A stretch of 64,000 bases of DNA from Pascua guehoae (GCA_001600415.1 BCJX01000002.1:3117165-3181164); one strand, 5' to 3'. Positions 43,956 through 55,350 are shown, counted from the stretch's first letter. The notes: a model not told the origin generated them from the sequence alone. Numbers and translations: made by a program.

Positions 43956-46471
43956 TTACATGACAATGCGGGGCTCGGTAATGTTCGTCGAGATCTGCGG
44001 GGTCAACACGCGTCCGAGCAATGTTGGTAGCCCGTCAATGGAGGCTGAGACCGTCACCATCGGATGGCACCGACAACAATGGCATATGAGGCTGGGGCTG
44101 CTAGTCGCGACGCGAACACTGGCGACTCGAACCTGGCGACTCCAACACCAGCCACTCAAACGCTGGCGACTCGAATACTGGTCCTCCAGCCACAGCAACA
44201 TCAAAGCTAAACTCACGCTCTTGTGCGGCAGGACCGAGGCGCCGTTGACGTAGAGCTCGTCCTTGATTGTGACGTCGTCACCGAGCACGGTAATGTTCTC
44301 CACGCGGCACTGTCAAAGTTAGCTCTCGTGCCAATCACATGGCATGTGCTTGAATTGTGCCTAGAGACTTTACACTTACCCAGCGGCCGACAGTGCTGTT
44401 CCAGCCGACAATTGAGCTCGCAATCCATGTGTGGTCACGGATGACAGAGTTGGACATGATGACACAACGCTGCAGGCGGACACCCTTGCCAATCTTGACG
44501 CCGGGGCCGATGACGACGTTGGGTCCAATGACAGCCGATGGGTCGATTTCGGCAGTCTAGCGTTAGTGGGTGCAGAGTGAACACAATGTGGAGACCGGGC
44601 CGTTGCAGTTCCTGCAACCGCATCATCGGGTATGTCCAACTTGGTGGTCATCGCAGCTCGCGTCGCGTCGACACGGGTTGAGCTGAAGTGCTCATGAGAG
44701 CACCGACCGGCGTGCCGGCGTGCCGACCGTCAGCGCTTGCAAACGCCGAGCCGCAACGCGTGAGGCAACAATCAATGCAAGTCGCGCCATCCGAAGTCGC
44801 GCCACAGCTCAAGACGCGTGCACAGCATACTGCCGTGTCACCAGTGTACTCACGGGGTCGACCATGACATTGCCGCCGTAGATCCACTTGTTCTGAGAGG
44901 GGTCGGTGAGCAGAGGCGAATGCTGCGATGTAAGGTGGGAAAGGTAGAGGCAGGTGCCTGGGAGCGTTAGTCGCCGATGACATCGTTTTTCGACACGGCA
45001 GTCGCCATCACTTCGACGCGTCCATCCAAAATGGCCGCCGTGACGTCGCCCAAGCACTGTCTACGACGGCCTTTTGCCTTGTTTTCACACTCACCCGAGA
45101 GGAAGTCTTTAGGCTGGCCGACGTCCATCCAGAAGCCTGCGAGGTCGTATGAGTGGAGCTGGTTGTCGGCCGCGATGGCAGGGAAAATCTCCGTCTCGAT
45201 CGAGGTGGGGCGCAGCTGAGGGCGTGAGCTGGAATTCAAAGACTGTGATTGCTCACCTCAATGCGGTCAAGGACAGAGGGGTTGAACATGTAGATACCGG
45301 CGTTGATGCGGTTGCCCACAAACTCGACGGGCTTCTCAACGAAGCGGTCAATGACGGTCGATCCAGGCTTGGTGACGACGACACCGTAGGCGGAGGGCTC
45401 GGCGACCTTGGTAACCTGAACAATTGCGTCAGTAGGGATGTTGTTTCTTTCTCACACCCAGGCAATCGTAATCTCCCGTGAAAGATGAAACGCACCATGA
45501 TCGAACCCTCGCAACCGTGCGCAATGTGGAAGTCACTGTACAGCTGTCAGCATGGAGCGACATATGCCTTGTGGTGCCGAGCACAACACGTCAGAACGCC
45601 GGTACGCACCGGAACGCCTCGAATGGATAGGTGCAGGTGACGTCCGAGTTGAGAACAAAGAAGGGAGAGTCATCCTTGCCTAGGATGTCGCGTGCGAGCG
45701 CGAGGGGTCCGGCTGGGCGTGTCAGTTGCTAGCCTTGGGCGGGCAGGATCATCTCACCAGTGCCGAGGGGCTCGGTCTCGACGGAGAAGTTGATGGTGAT
45801 GCCATACTCCTCCTCAGTCTTCTTGAGGACGGAGACCATAACCTCGGGGCGGTAGTTAACGGCAAGGACAATGTCCTTGACACCAGCCTGTGGGCACGTC
45901 AGCGCTTGCTCTATAGCGGTTCTTGGGGGCTGGCACCAACCTTGACAAGCGCCTCGATCTGGTGCAAGCTGGAAGACAGGTCAGTAAGCGTGCAGGTGGG
46001 GGCGAGGTGGTGTTGTGTTTGTGTTGTGTGCGGGGGACAAGCACGTGTGCCAGTGCGATTGTACGCCATTTCTAGATCGAGGAAATCAGAGTGGATACAC
46101 ACATCATAGCCTGGTGTGTCAGCGGCCCGTTTGGGAGAGCGATATCCAGACGACCGAGGTGACCGGGACGCGACTCACCTTGTTGCAGAACTCGACAAGG
46201 GGCTTGGGCCACGACAGCTGCAGAAGTCAGTCGCGATCGCGCCAACATGAGCGATGCCGCGCGCGCCACACCATCGGCGCGGACAGCATGCACGCGGCCA
46301 TCGAGGAGACGCACAGTAAGCGGCCTGAGACGGGTTCCGAAGCCGCCGACAAGAATAAGAGCGTGGAGAGACGTCAGCATCGGCGTAGACGGCGAAAGGA
46401 GTGCTGCACCCCCGCGGGGAGACAGGGGTGCCGAGTTGCCGTGTTGTGGTGGAGGAGCAACTCATCTTCAT
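43956..46471 (-). CDS. MPG1: Mannose-1-phosphate guanylyltransferase (GDP-mannose pyrophosphorylase)
   Basis: Makes GDP-mannose from mannose-1-phosphate and GTP for glycosylation, wall mannan and, in capsulated relatives, capsule. The 14-exon minus-strand model is 46471-46466, 46362-46315, 46217-46179, 46110-46103, 45968-45941, 45887-45758, 45712-45610, 45535-45496, 45415-45257, 45215-45095, 44957-44854, 44556-44380, 44309-44217 and 43994-43956, giving 364 aa with every phase closing. The nucleotide-binding signature is [11 protein letters not shown] (residues 8-18) with PKPLVEF (22-28); later [28 protein letters not shown] and [11 protein letters not shown]; and a left-handed beta-helix tail ([17 protein letters not shown]...) ending EPRIVM. 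Two oddities: the first intron (46465-46363) begins AT and ends AC yet alone yields the conserved MKALIL start, and exon 4 is only 8 nt (Ala-Met-Ile joint). CNKAMI replaces the common CNKPMI. Confidence 0.95.
44102..44181. repeat. Intronic minisatellite (about 16-bp units)
   Basis: Five imperfect copies of (A/G)CTGGCGACTCGAA(C/T)A in the last intron of MPG1, making that intron (222 nt) much longer than the average. Confidence 0.7.
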
Positions 46472-46754
46472 GTTGAGAGAGTGTGACGTTGGCAATGAGG
46501 GATTGGCTGGTGTTGAGCACAAGCAATGTTATCTATTGCTTGGGATGGATGGGGTGGTGGTGGTGGTGCAATGCTTTTGTGTAATGGTGCAAAGAGGAAG
46601 AAAATGGGACGGAGGAAAATGTGGATGAGGAGGTTACGGTAGTGTGGTAACGATGGTAGCCAACGTGCCAGGTAGCGTAGCGCGGCGGCGTGTACGGCGT
46701 GTAAATCGGGTCTGGCCCGTGTCTGGCCGCCGCGTCGTGTGTCGTGTCGTGTCG

Positions 46755-46776
46755 AGGCAGGCAGGCAGGCAGGCAG
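46755..46776. repeat. GGCA tetranucleotide repeat
   Basis: AGGCAGGCAGGCAGGCAGGC-type run directly after a GTCGT pentamer run; MPG1 promoter side. Confidence 0.8.
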
Positions 46777-46895
46777 CTGCATGCTAGCTGCAGGCAGGCG
46801 TATTCACCAGGTGGGACCTGTCTCACTCAATCTTTGGCTCTAGGTTTGTGCTGGTACCGTAGACCGCGTTCAAACCCCTAGAGCTCTCTCCCTCT

Positions 46896-46924
46896 CTCTG
46901 CTCTGCTCTGCTCTGCTCTGCTCT
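46896..46924. repeat. CTCTG pentanucleotide repeat (about six copies)
   Basis: Perfect CTCTG tandem preceded by a CTCTCC stretch, in the MPG1/RLP24 spacer. Confidence 0.8.
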
Positions 46925-48056
46925 TTCCCCCTTAGCCATGTCCCATCAACCCCTCATGCATGCATGTGTCTGTGGCGTTTGCGCCGTCGACAATGTTGGG
47001 ACCATGTTCCTGGCGCATGTACTTTGTATTGATTATTGATTATTGTATATAATGGGATGAGCGCGCGATAACCACCAGGCGGCCGGGGGCGGGCGGCCGC
47101 CGACTGCCTGGTAGCACGGGTGCCTGTCGACGTGTCGATGGGCTGGCTGGATGTACAGTAGGACCGAATAACGTGCCGCCGGCGGATGTCTGCATGACGG
47201 CAGAGGCTTTTAGGTCTGCAATGCATTGTTGCATTATTTTATCACCTCGGAGCGAGCGAGCAAAACGCACAAGAGGGAGCAACAACAAGGGGAAATCAAA
47301 GGGAAACGTTTAAAAAGGCTGTGCTAGGTAAGAGGCATCCAAAAGCTTGGGGAGGGGTGGGGGTTGGGGGTCTGTCTCACTCACAACAAACGACTGCCTG
47401 CCTGCCCCTTGACGCCCCTACCTTCCCTTTTCCTCCCGAGTGCTCGGTCCGGGAGGCCCGAATCAATCAAGCCATCAAGCCTTTGAGGGCAAAAAGCAGG
47501 CAGGCGCGCAGGCAGGCGCTGCACGCGCTCGTGCTGGTGCAAATCGACAAACCCACTCTGCACGCGCCCGGGCGCTCGCTCTGCATGCTCTGCACTTGTT
47601 CGGTCGCAAATTACGACCTGAAATTTCGCGTTCTATCATCCTGTCCCATGTCCCTTCCCTTGAAATCATCAACATCGAGACCCTGAAAGCAAAAGCTCCT
47701 TTTGCCACGTGCGCAATCATCCCATCTCCCATCGCAATTTGTTTCCAATGCATTTATTCTAATTAATCCCATGTGCCTGGAAGCTTGACAGATTTCCGAT
47801 CAGCAATCCTCACCCGTCTCTGTCCAACCTTGAGACGCCGAGCTCGCCACCCTCTCCTCCTTCGTCGTTATCCCACACACGACCACGGACCGCACTCGCT
47901 TCACAAACTCGTGCACATCGACAAACTTGTCGACACTCGATACTGTTACAAAAGCGTTTCAGCACCAATCCAAAAGCGAAAAATTTAACGGCCACCACCC
48001 GACCGACTTGCCACTTTTTACCTTCCCCCATATCCCCACCAACAACTCAATAAACA

Positions 48057-48881
48057 ATGAGGATCGAGAAGTGCTACTTCTGCTCCACAGCAGTCTACCC
48101 CGGACAGGGAACGATGTTTGTGCGCAACGACGCCAAGACGTTCCGCTTCTGCTCGTCAAAATGCCACAAGAACTTTAAGATGAAGCGCAACCCCCGCAAG
48201 GTCCGCTGGACCAAGGCGTTCCGTCGTGCCAACGGCAAGGAAATGGTTGTGGTGAGTAACTGTGGCTATGGATGGCGATGACACCTGGTCGTGTGGCCAC
48301 TCTCTATGTGGTCTCACGCACATCAACTCATCCTGTGGGGCATTCATGCAACTCGCATGGTGTCCTCACACATAATGTGCCCTCACCCCCGCCCGCAACC
48401 CTTGCCATGATGCACAATGCTGACCCTCCAGGACTCGACCTTCGAGTTCGAGAAGCGCCGCAACGTCCCTGTCCGCTACGACCGCGAGCTGGTTGCGACG
48501 ACGCTCAAGGCGATGAAGCGTGTCCAGGAGATCCGCACCAAGCGCGAGCGTGCCTTCTGGAAGAACCGGTGTGTACCAAGGCCTCTTCTCCTCGAACTGG
48601 ATAAAATACTAACCCCTCTCAGCATGTCTGGCAACACTGCCCGCAACCTCCGCGAGGCGGCAATGAACGTCGAGAAGCACATCGAGCTCGTCCAGCCCCG
48701 CAAGGTCGCTGCGCCGGGCCTCGAGGCCAAGACGGAGGCACGCGAGAAGATCAAGGTCCGTGCCGCCAAGCGCTCTGCCATGGCCGCGCAGCTCCTCGAG
48801 GCCGACGGCAAGAAGAAGCGCCAGAGCCGCCTCATCCCCGCCGCCGGCGGTTCGATGGGCATGGGCATGAACGTCGACTAA
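48057..48881 (+). CDS. RLP24: Ribosome biogenesis protein RLP24 (eL24-like 60S assembly factor)
   Basis: Placeholder of ribosomal protein eL24 on nuclear pre-60S particles, later removed in the cytoplasm by the Drg1 AAA-ATPase. Three exons (48057-48251, 48432-48568, 48623-48881) encode 196 aa, close to the yeast length. The N-terminal zinc ribbon is complete: [18 protein letters not shown] with the partner [11 protein letters not shown], and [22 protein letters not shown] follows. The [19 protein letters not shown] segment distinguishes RLP24 from RPL24. The tail is a long basic helix ([21 protein letters not shown]) ending [10 protein letters not shown]. The leader is CT-rich as in other ribosome-related genes. 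Confidence 0.95.
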
Positions 48882-49443
48882 GTCTGCATTCGTCGCGGAC
48901 GAGCCGACGAGTGAGCCGGCTTGGAGCGATCTGGAGAGAGACGGCGGGCGCAAGAGGCCTTTGGGCGATTGTTGTACTATAGCATGCGGGATGCATCATG
49001 ACCATGCGCATAGTTGGTTTCCGGTTTCCGGTGACATGCTCGCGTGACGTCTGGTGTGGCAGGACGCTGTGCGCTGTACTGTAGTAGTTGGAGAGTCGCC
49101 GGATCATAGTTGAGAATGCACGTGCCATCAATGTCAAGTTTTGTCGTTCAGGACTCCACAATGACACAACCTATGCATACTCCGCAGTGTTATTCTTCAC
49201 CTTTCCATGGGAGCTCTTGGGATCTTGCAAGGTCCGCGGCATGCATATGTTGCATGTTGATGCAGCATGCAGCAGAAGGCAGTCACAGCCAGCGCCACTG
49301 TGACTGCCACGCGGCTAGTGCCGAAAAGGCCGGCGAGTGGCTACGGTGGGTGAGTTGCCACCTACCGATCTTCAATTCACCAACTTGTGTTGACATCCAT
49401 CGACCACCTCCATCGGCAGTACCACGCCGCACAGCCTCTCAAC
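48882..49443. other. Intergenic between RLP24 and CLF1
   Basis: No gene or repeat recognised. Contains a CATGCATATGTTGCATGTTGATGCAGCATG-type clustering of ATGCA words around 49240-49270. Confidence 0.5.
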
Positions 49444-52187
49444 ATGTCTGGTCGAGACGTTCGCGACCGCGCTCCGCGCGTGAAGAACCGCGCCGCGGCG
49501 CCGGTACAGGTGCGTTATATGCGTGGCCACCGTGTGAGGAAAACAATACACTGACACTGGTTCTAGATCACAGCCGAGCAGATCCTGCGCGAGGCGCACG
49601 ACAGGCAAGAGGTGCCCATTGCGGCGCCGAAGCAGCGCATCCAGGATCTCGAAGAGCTGGCAGAATACCAGGGCCGCAAGCGTACCGAGTTTGAGGGGCG
49701 TATTCGGTACTCGCGCGACAGCATCATTGGTGAGTCTGTCTGTAATCGGGTCAACATTTACTAACGCTCCCAGCATGGATCAAGTATGCGCAGTGGGAAG
49801 CGAGCCAGAACGAGTTTGAGCGCTCGCGGTCGGTGTTTGAGCGTGCGCTCGATGTGGACCCACGCTCGCCGGAAATCTACATCAAGTACACGGACATGGA
49901 GCTGCGCGCGCGCAACATCAACCACGCGCGGAACCTGTTTGACCGTGCCGTGTCGCTGCTGCCGCGTGTCGACGCGCTGTGGTACAAATATGTCTACCTC
50001 GAAGAGCTGCTGCTCAACGTGCCCGGCGCGCGGCAAATCTTTGAGCGCTGGATGCAGTGGGAGCCAAACGACAAGGCGTGGCAGAGCTACATCAAGCTCG
50101 AGGAGCGGTACAATGAGCTCGACCGCGCGAGCGACATTTACGAGCGGTGGATTGGTGTGCGGCCCATTCCTAAAAACTGGACGCTGTGGGCCAAGTTTGA
50201 AGAGGAGCGCGGCAAGCCCGACAAGGCGCGCGAAGTGTTCCAGACGGCACTCGAGTTCTTTGGCGATGAGGAGGAGCAGATTGAAAAGGCCCAGCAGGTG
50301 TTTGCGGCCTTTGCACGCATGGAGACACGTCTCAAAGAGTATGACCGCGCGCGTGTCATCTACAAGTTTGCCCTGGCGCGTCTCCCACGGTCAAAATCGT
50401 CAAACTGTGAGCTGGTGTGGTTCAATGATAGCAGATTGCTGACGTCAAGTGTATAACGCCTACACAAAGTTTGAAAAGCAGCACGGCGACCGTGCCGGTG
50501 TTGAGCTGACCGTGCTCGGCAAGCGGAGGATCCAGTATGAGGAGGAGTTGGCGTACGACCCTACAAACTACGATGCGTGGTTTTCGCTTGCGCGTCTAGA
50601 AGAGGACGCATACCGGGCGGAAAAGGAGGACGGAGAGGACGCCGACCCGGCGCGGGTACGCGAGGTGTACGAGCGTGCAGTCGCCAACATTCCCCCCGCA
50701 ACCGAAAAGCGCTACTGGCGGAGATACATCTACCTGTGGTTGCAGTATGCGGCATTCGAGGAGATTGACTCGCGCGACTATGACCGCGCCCGCGACGTGT
50801 ACAAAGCTGCAGTCAAGCTCGTCCCCCACAAGGTGTTTACGTTTGCAAAGCTCTGGCTTGCCTACGCATACTTTGAGATCCGGCGACTGGACGTCAATGC
50901 TGCCCGCAAGGTGCTCGGCGCGAGTATTGGCATGTGTCCCAAGCCCAAACTGTTCACGGGCTACATTGAGCTCGAGATGCGGCTGCGCGAGTTTGACCGC
51001 GTCCGCCAGCTCTACGACAAGTTTGTCATGGTACGTCATGACCCGTGTTGCATAAGTCGTGCTAACATCGTCCAGTACGACCCGTCGCTCAGCGCTGCCT
51101 GGATCCAGTGGACGCAGATGGAAAGCGCACTGGAAGACTTTCCGCGCGTGCGCAAAATCTTCGAACTCGCAGTGCAGCAGGAGCTCGACATGCCCGAGAT
51201 TGTCTGGAAGGCGTACATTGACTTTGAGGCGGGCGAGGGTGAGCGCGAACGTGCGCGGCATCTCTACGAGCGCCTCCTCGAGCGCACATCGCACTACAAG
51301 GTGGGTACAGGTTGCTGCCTCGCTTCGTCACACTTGTCACACTGCTCACACTTACCCCAGGTGTTCATTTCGTACGCGCTCATGGAGGCGTCCGTGCTCG
51401 GCGGCGGCGAGGACGAGGACGGCAACGAGATCGAAGGCGAGCCTGGAGAGCCAGAGCGCGCGCGCGCAATCTTTGAGCGTGGATACAAGGATATCCGTGC
51501 GCGTGGAGAAAAGGAAGATGTGAGTGGTTTGGTGGTGGACCGGAGTTGGGCCGGAGTTGGACCGGAGACTGGCAACCAGTGGCTGGGTGATGAGCTTCTG
51601 GCTGTTGATGAGTGTGCTAGCTTTGCTCGAGTCGTCACTTGGTGATGCCTGTTTGGTTCCAAGTGAACCACCAGGCATGCGGGCTGGCGACTCAACCACG
51701 ACCCTATGAGTTTCGGCTCCTGCATAGTTGTCCCCTCCCGCCGTCCTGCCACACCCATGCTAACCCTCAGCGCGCCCTTCTCCTCGAGGCATGGGATGCC
51801 TTTGAACAGGAACACGGCACTGACGAGGACCGCGCGCGCGTCACCGAGCTCAAGCCCGTCACGCGCAAGAGGTGGCGCAAGGCCGAGGACGGCTCGGGCA
51901 TGCCCGAAGAGTACTGGGATCTCGTGTTCCCCGACGACGAGCGCGAGGCCAACCCGACAACGTACAAGTTTTTCCAGGCCGCGCAGCAGTGGGCGTCGGC
52001 GGCGGGCGGAGCCGCGGGTCTGTCGTACGACATGCCAGACTCGGACAGCGACGACGACAGCGACGAGGACGAGGACGGCGAGGGCGGCGAGGATGCGGCC
52101 GAGGGTTCGGGAGGGGATGCAGGAAGTGATGCGGCGGGAGATGGCAAGAGTTCAGGAGAGGCCGACGAGCGCATGGATGAGGACTAG
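49444..52187 (+). CDS. CLF1: Pre-mRNA splicing factor CLF1/Crooked neck (HAT-repeat protein)
   Basis: Scaffold of the Prp19-associated complex (NTC) in the spliceosome nucleus. The seven-exon model is 49444-49509, 49567-49729, 49774-50406, 50450-51030, 51076-51300, 51361-51519 and 51771-52187, giving 747 aa with closed phases. The conserved start region [20 protein letters not shown] precedes about fifteen HAT repeats recognisable by W..Y...E and A R..F/Y.RAL patterns ([85 protein letters not shown]). The C-terminal ~75 residues are acidic Asp/Glu/Ser/Gly-rich ([19 protein letters not shown]), longer than in yeast. The last intron is 251 nt, the longest in the gene. High conservation makes the assignment secure. 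Confidence 0.95.
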
Positions 52188-52612
52188 GACTAGTGTATGC
52201 ATCTGATGTAGGCAGTATGGGGGCAGCTAGCCAGCTTTTGTAGCAGATGCTTTGTGTTCGCCGCACTCTGCTGCCGGGCACGCGTGGATGTTGGACCTCT
52301 TGCCTCTTGCCATCATGCACCCCATGGCCCATCCCCGGTACATGCATGCATGCATGCATGGGTACTGGGGCATGCCTGTCCACCATGTCATTTATTGTCC
52401 ATGTCGCATGCCGCGTCTGCAGCCTGACAGCTGACCGCACACAGGTAGCTGCCACCTGCATCCCAGCCACAAGCCAAGCCGATCGGGAGAAAAGCCAAAT
52501 AATACGAGTGGATATTCCACGCGACTGCTTTCTCCCACACACCACACCTCTGCCCTTGTTGACATTGTTGTGCCCACCCGAATTCACTCCATCCACCATC
52601 ACCCACCGTCTC
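52188..52612. other. Intergenic between CLF1 and the securin-like gene
   Basis: Short spacer containing an ATGC repeat and a CA/CT-rich leader; no gene. Confidence 0.6.
52341..52362. repeat. ATGC tetranucleotide repeat
   Basis: Perfect CATGCATGCATGCATGCATG run in the 3' flank of CLF1; self-complementary, so able to form a hairpin. Confidence 0.8.
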
Positions 52613-54052
52613 ATGTCATCCCGCCACACCCAGTCGGACGAGAACCGGCCCACGCTCAAGACGCCCCGCCTGCGCGCGGGCGGGTGGACCCCGGCCCCGA
52701 CTCCCGCGACGCCGGCTCCGAGGACGAGCAAGAGCAAGGCGAGCGTAGGCAAGACACCTGGTTTGACGCCTGGCGAGACGAGCAAGACGCCAGCCAGGCC
52801 CGTCAAGACGCCTACGGCCAAGTCTACTGCGTCTGCAACCACGACCACGTCCACGTCCATGACCGCGTCCACAACGTCGACGTGCACGTCCACGGCAGCA
52901 TCCACGTCCAAGCCGACACGCACACCGCTCCGCACACCGCTCCGCCCCCGCCGCGCCCAGCAGGAAAACCCCTTTGCCCCGACCCACGACGACGCCAAGG
53001 GCAAGGGAAAGCGCGCCGCCGACGACACGCCGGCAGTTTCAAAGCGCCGCGCCCTCTCGGCTGTGGGAGAGAATGCCCCCGCACCGGCAACGAAGGGAGA
53101 CAAGCCCACCAAGCGCCTGGTGACCCCAGCGCGCACGCCCTCGACCTCGACTTCGACCTCGGCCACGGCTACGACCCCCCGCCGCCGCACTCCAGCTACA
53201 TCGACCGCCAAGCCACCTCCCCAAGCCCAAGCCCAAGCCCAAGCCCAAGGAAAGCCCCGCCGGCCCGTCCCTCAGCGCGCGAGCACGGCGGACATTCTCG
53301 CCCGGCCCCTGGGTCCGAACGCGTACACTACCCCCGCGCCCGGACGGCGCCGCAAGCCCCTCTCGGGCTTATCGGGGTTGGTGTCGTCGCGCCGGATCAG
53401 TGTACGGCCCGACGAGCCCGAGGCGTTTGAGGATGTGCTTGCGGCGCGCGGGATTGATGTGGCTGAGATTGAGGGGTGTGCTGGGGGTGTTGCTGGTGAG
53501 TAAGTGGGGGGGGGGGGGGGGGGGGGGGGGGTGAGGGGAGAGAGAGAGGGGAGGTGGAGGGGCAGGAGTACTCAGGTGGAATGGAAGGGGAAGAGGAAGG
53601 AGTATTGGCGGAGGAGAGGATGGGAGTGTAGTGATTCCCGCTGACATCCAGACCCGCCGTATGACCCGCCCACGCCACCGAGGGGCCGTGAGGAGGAGGC
53701 GCTGTATGCCGTCCTCGAGGAGCCCGAGATTGGTGAGTCGTATGTGGGACGTGCCCGGAGAAGAGTATCGTGGAGCGTGATACGAGTGCGATACAGTGGA
53801 CTAGAAGAGTCTTGGGTCATGCTTGGCAGCTGTGGAGAGTCTCAGTGGTGAGGATGCGACGCAGATGTCGGCACGTCACGTCCTCCACACTCGCTTGACC
53901 ACGCGCCCAACACACCAGAATCAGCACACCAGCTAGACCACAGACTAGCCAGTACCGAGCCATGCCCATGCTTACACGCAGACCTGCCCGACCTCCCGTC
54001 CTCACCGCACCTCGACCTCCCCGACCTGCCCGATCTCGACTTTGTCCTCTGA
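52613..54052 (+). CDS. Basic, disordered protein with destruction-box-like motifs (securin candidate)
   Basis: Three exons (52613-53495, 53652-53732, 53982-54052) encode 344 aa. The first ~250 residues are extremely rich in Thr, Pro, Ala, Ser, Lys and Arg with many TP sites (LKTPRL, WTPAPTPATP, PLRTPLRPRR), as in CDK-phosphorylated proteins. DENRP near the start, QQENPF (117-122) and RRALSAVGEN (145-154, an RxxL destruction-box-like site) resemble APC/C degrons. The C-terminus turns acidic: PDEPEAFEDVLAARGIDVAEIEG, DPPYDPPTPPRG, EEPEI, then DLPDLPSSPHLDLPDLPDLDFVL. The basic TP-rich N-terminus with degrons and acidic C-terminus is the layout of securins (Pds1/Cut2/PTTG), but sequence identity to a known securin could not be shown, so other APC/C substrates remain possible. 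Intron 1 carries a 26-nt G tract. Confidence 0.7.
53506..53531. repeat. Poly-G tract (26 G) in an intron
   Basis: Uninterrupted run of 26 G starting 11 nt after the donor (53496) of intron 1 of the securin-like gene, followed by a purine-rich GAGAGAGAGGGGAGG stretch. G-quadruplex-capable in the pre-mRNA. Confidence 0.85.
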
Positions 54053-55350
54053 CGTGCGTGTTCTAATTCGCATCATGCCTTGTACCCCACCGCCCGCCTG
54101 TGTTCCCCTGTCTACCCCTATGCGTTTGTATTGCCATCCATGCACTGTTCGTACCATTGTGCTCACCGCGCGCGTTTCCTGTAAGGTGCACACGAGGTGG
54201 GCCGATGCTCATGGCGTCACGCCTCGACTCGGTGTGGTGTCGCTCACGAACAGACGTTTGTGGGAATCGCTCATAGTCGGGGCACTGACTGCCGAGGCGC
54301 TTGTGCGCTGATGCGACTTTGGGCACAGTATGCACCCAGCCCCAAGGCCGGGTGGGAGCACGTCTGGATTAAGTGTATCGAAGGGAGCGGGACTGTGGAG
54401 GATCGATGATGTGGGTGGTGGACGGACCTATTTCGAATCGGGACTTTGAGCGACACACAGTCCCACATTGCCAGCAGTCGGCCTCTGCTGACGCACGGAC
54501 CTACTGACCCACTGACACTACCCCGCAAACTCGTCACCATCCATCGGCGGCCGCAAAACGCAGAGCAAGTTTGTCTCGGTGGGAAATAGAGGTAGAGATG
54601 CCGAGTCTGTGAGGTGCAGCAAGTATAGGTGCGTTGGGAACTTATGGAGACTGCCACTCTGAGCTGGGTTGAGTGCACAGCTACCAAAGCCGAACTGACA
54701 TCCCCCAAATCACACAGTCCTTTACCAATCCCAGGCTGTATGGCGATTTGGGTCGTGCTGGAAAACACACCATGACAACGAGCAGTACCACCAAGAAAAC
54801 GTGGTGTGAATTTCTCGATCCGCCAAAACACACTGCCCGACTGTATCAACCGGATCGACGGGGCCATTCGAAAGTCCACATCATGGACGTGTTGGACCAT
54901 CATCGCCATCCTCTGGTCGCTCTGCAACGCCGCCTGCGGGAAGGATGTGATGATCGTGGCCCGTAATACGACCTCGAGCTCTCTCCTGTGGCATAGTTTG
55001 TGCGGGTACACCACGGCAAATCCTCTTTTCCCCACCGCTCGGACTGCAACTCGCCCGATGATATCCACGCTCTTATCAGCCGCGCACAGAAGGGTCCTGA
55101 CGCCGTAAACAAGGGGGTTGTCGTGCACAGTCACTGAGAGGAAACGGGATCGGTCTACACATAAGTTATTACTGTGCATATCAGGCATAGCTGCGCCGTT
55201 CTCGCTGCCGCAAATGGCCACTGCCGTCGTGGCAGCTCGGATCTTTAGCCACTGCCGTCGTGGCAGCTCGGATCTTTAGCAGATGCCCAACAATGCTGGG
55301 TTTAACGCCCAGGACAGTTGGGGACGCGCTGCCCAATGTGGAGAGATGAA
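54053..55350. other. Intergenic, 1.3 kb, convergent
   Basis: Lies between the securin-like gene (plus) and the GFA-type gene (minus). A 316-codon minus-strand open frame spans 54271-55221 but has no recognisable domain or protein-like composition. It contains a 31-bp perfect tandem duplication. Confidence 0.45.
55218..55279. repeat. Perfect 31-bp tandem duplication with internal hairpin
   Basis: Two exact copies of a 31-bp unit beginning CCACTGCCGTCGTGGCAG. Each contains the inverted pair CTGCC-GTCGT-GGCAG, able to form a stem-loop; 72 bp from the end of the GFA-type gene. Confidence 0.85.

Larger units (their letters stand above)
46472..48056. other. Divergent promoter region between MPG1 and RLP24
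   Basis: 1.6 kb between two essential-type genes transcribed away from each other. No coding sequence seen. It contains GGT-rich, GGCA and CTCTG simple repeats, a short AT-rich patch around 47021-47053, and a CT/CA-rich leader before RLP24. Confidence 0.5.

Noticed and set aside
54271..55221. 316-codon minus-strand open frame in the securin-GFA spacer
   Set aside because: No domain, signal, helix pattern or splice logic; it spans what look like two 3' flanks. Kept only as a low-probability candidate in the spacer entry.
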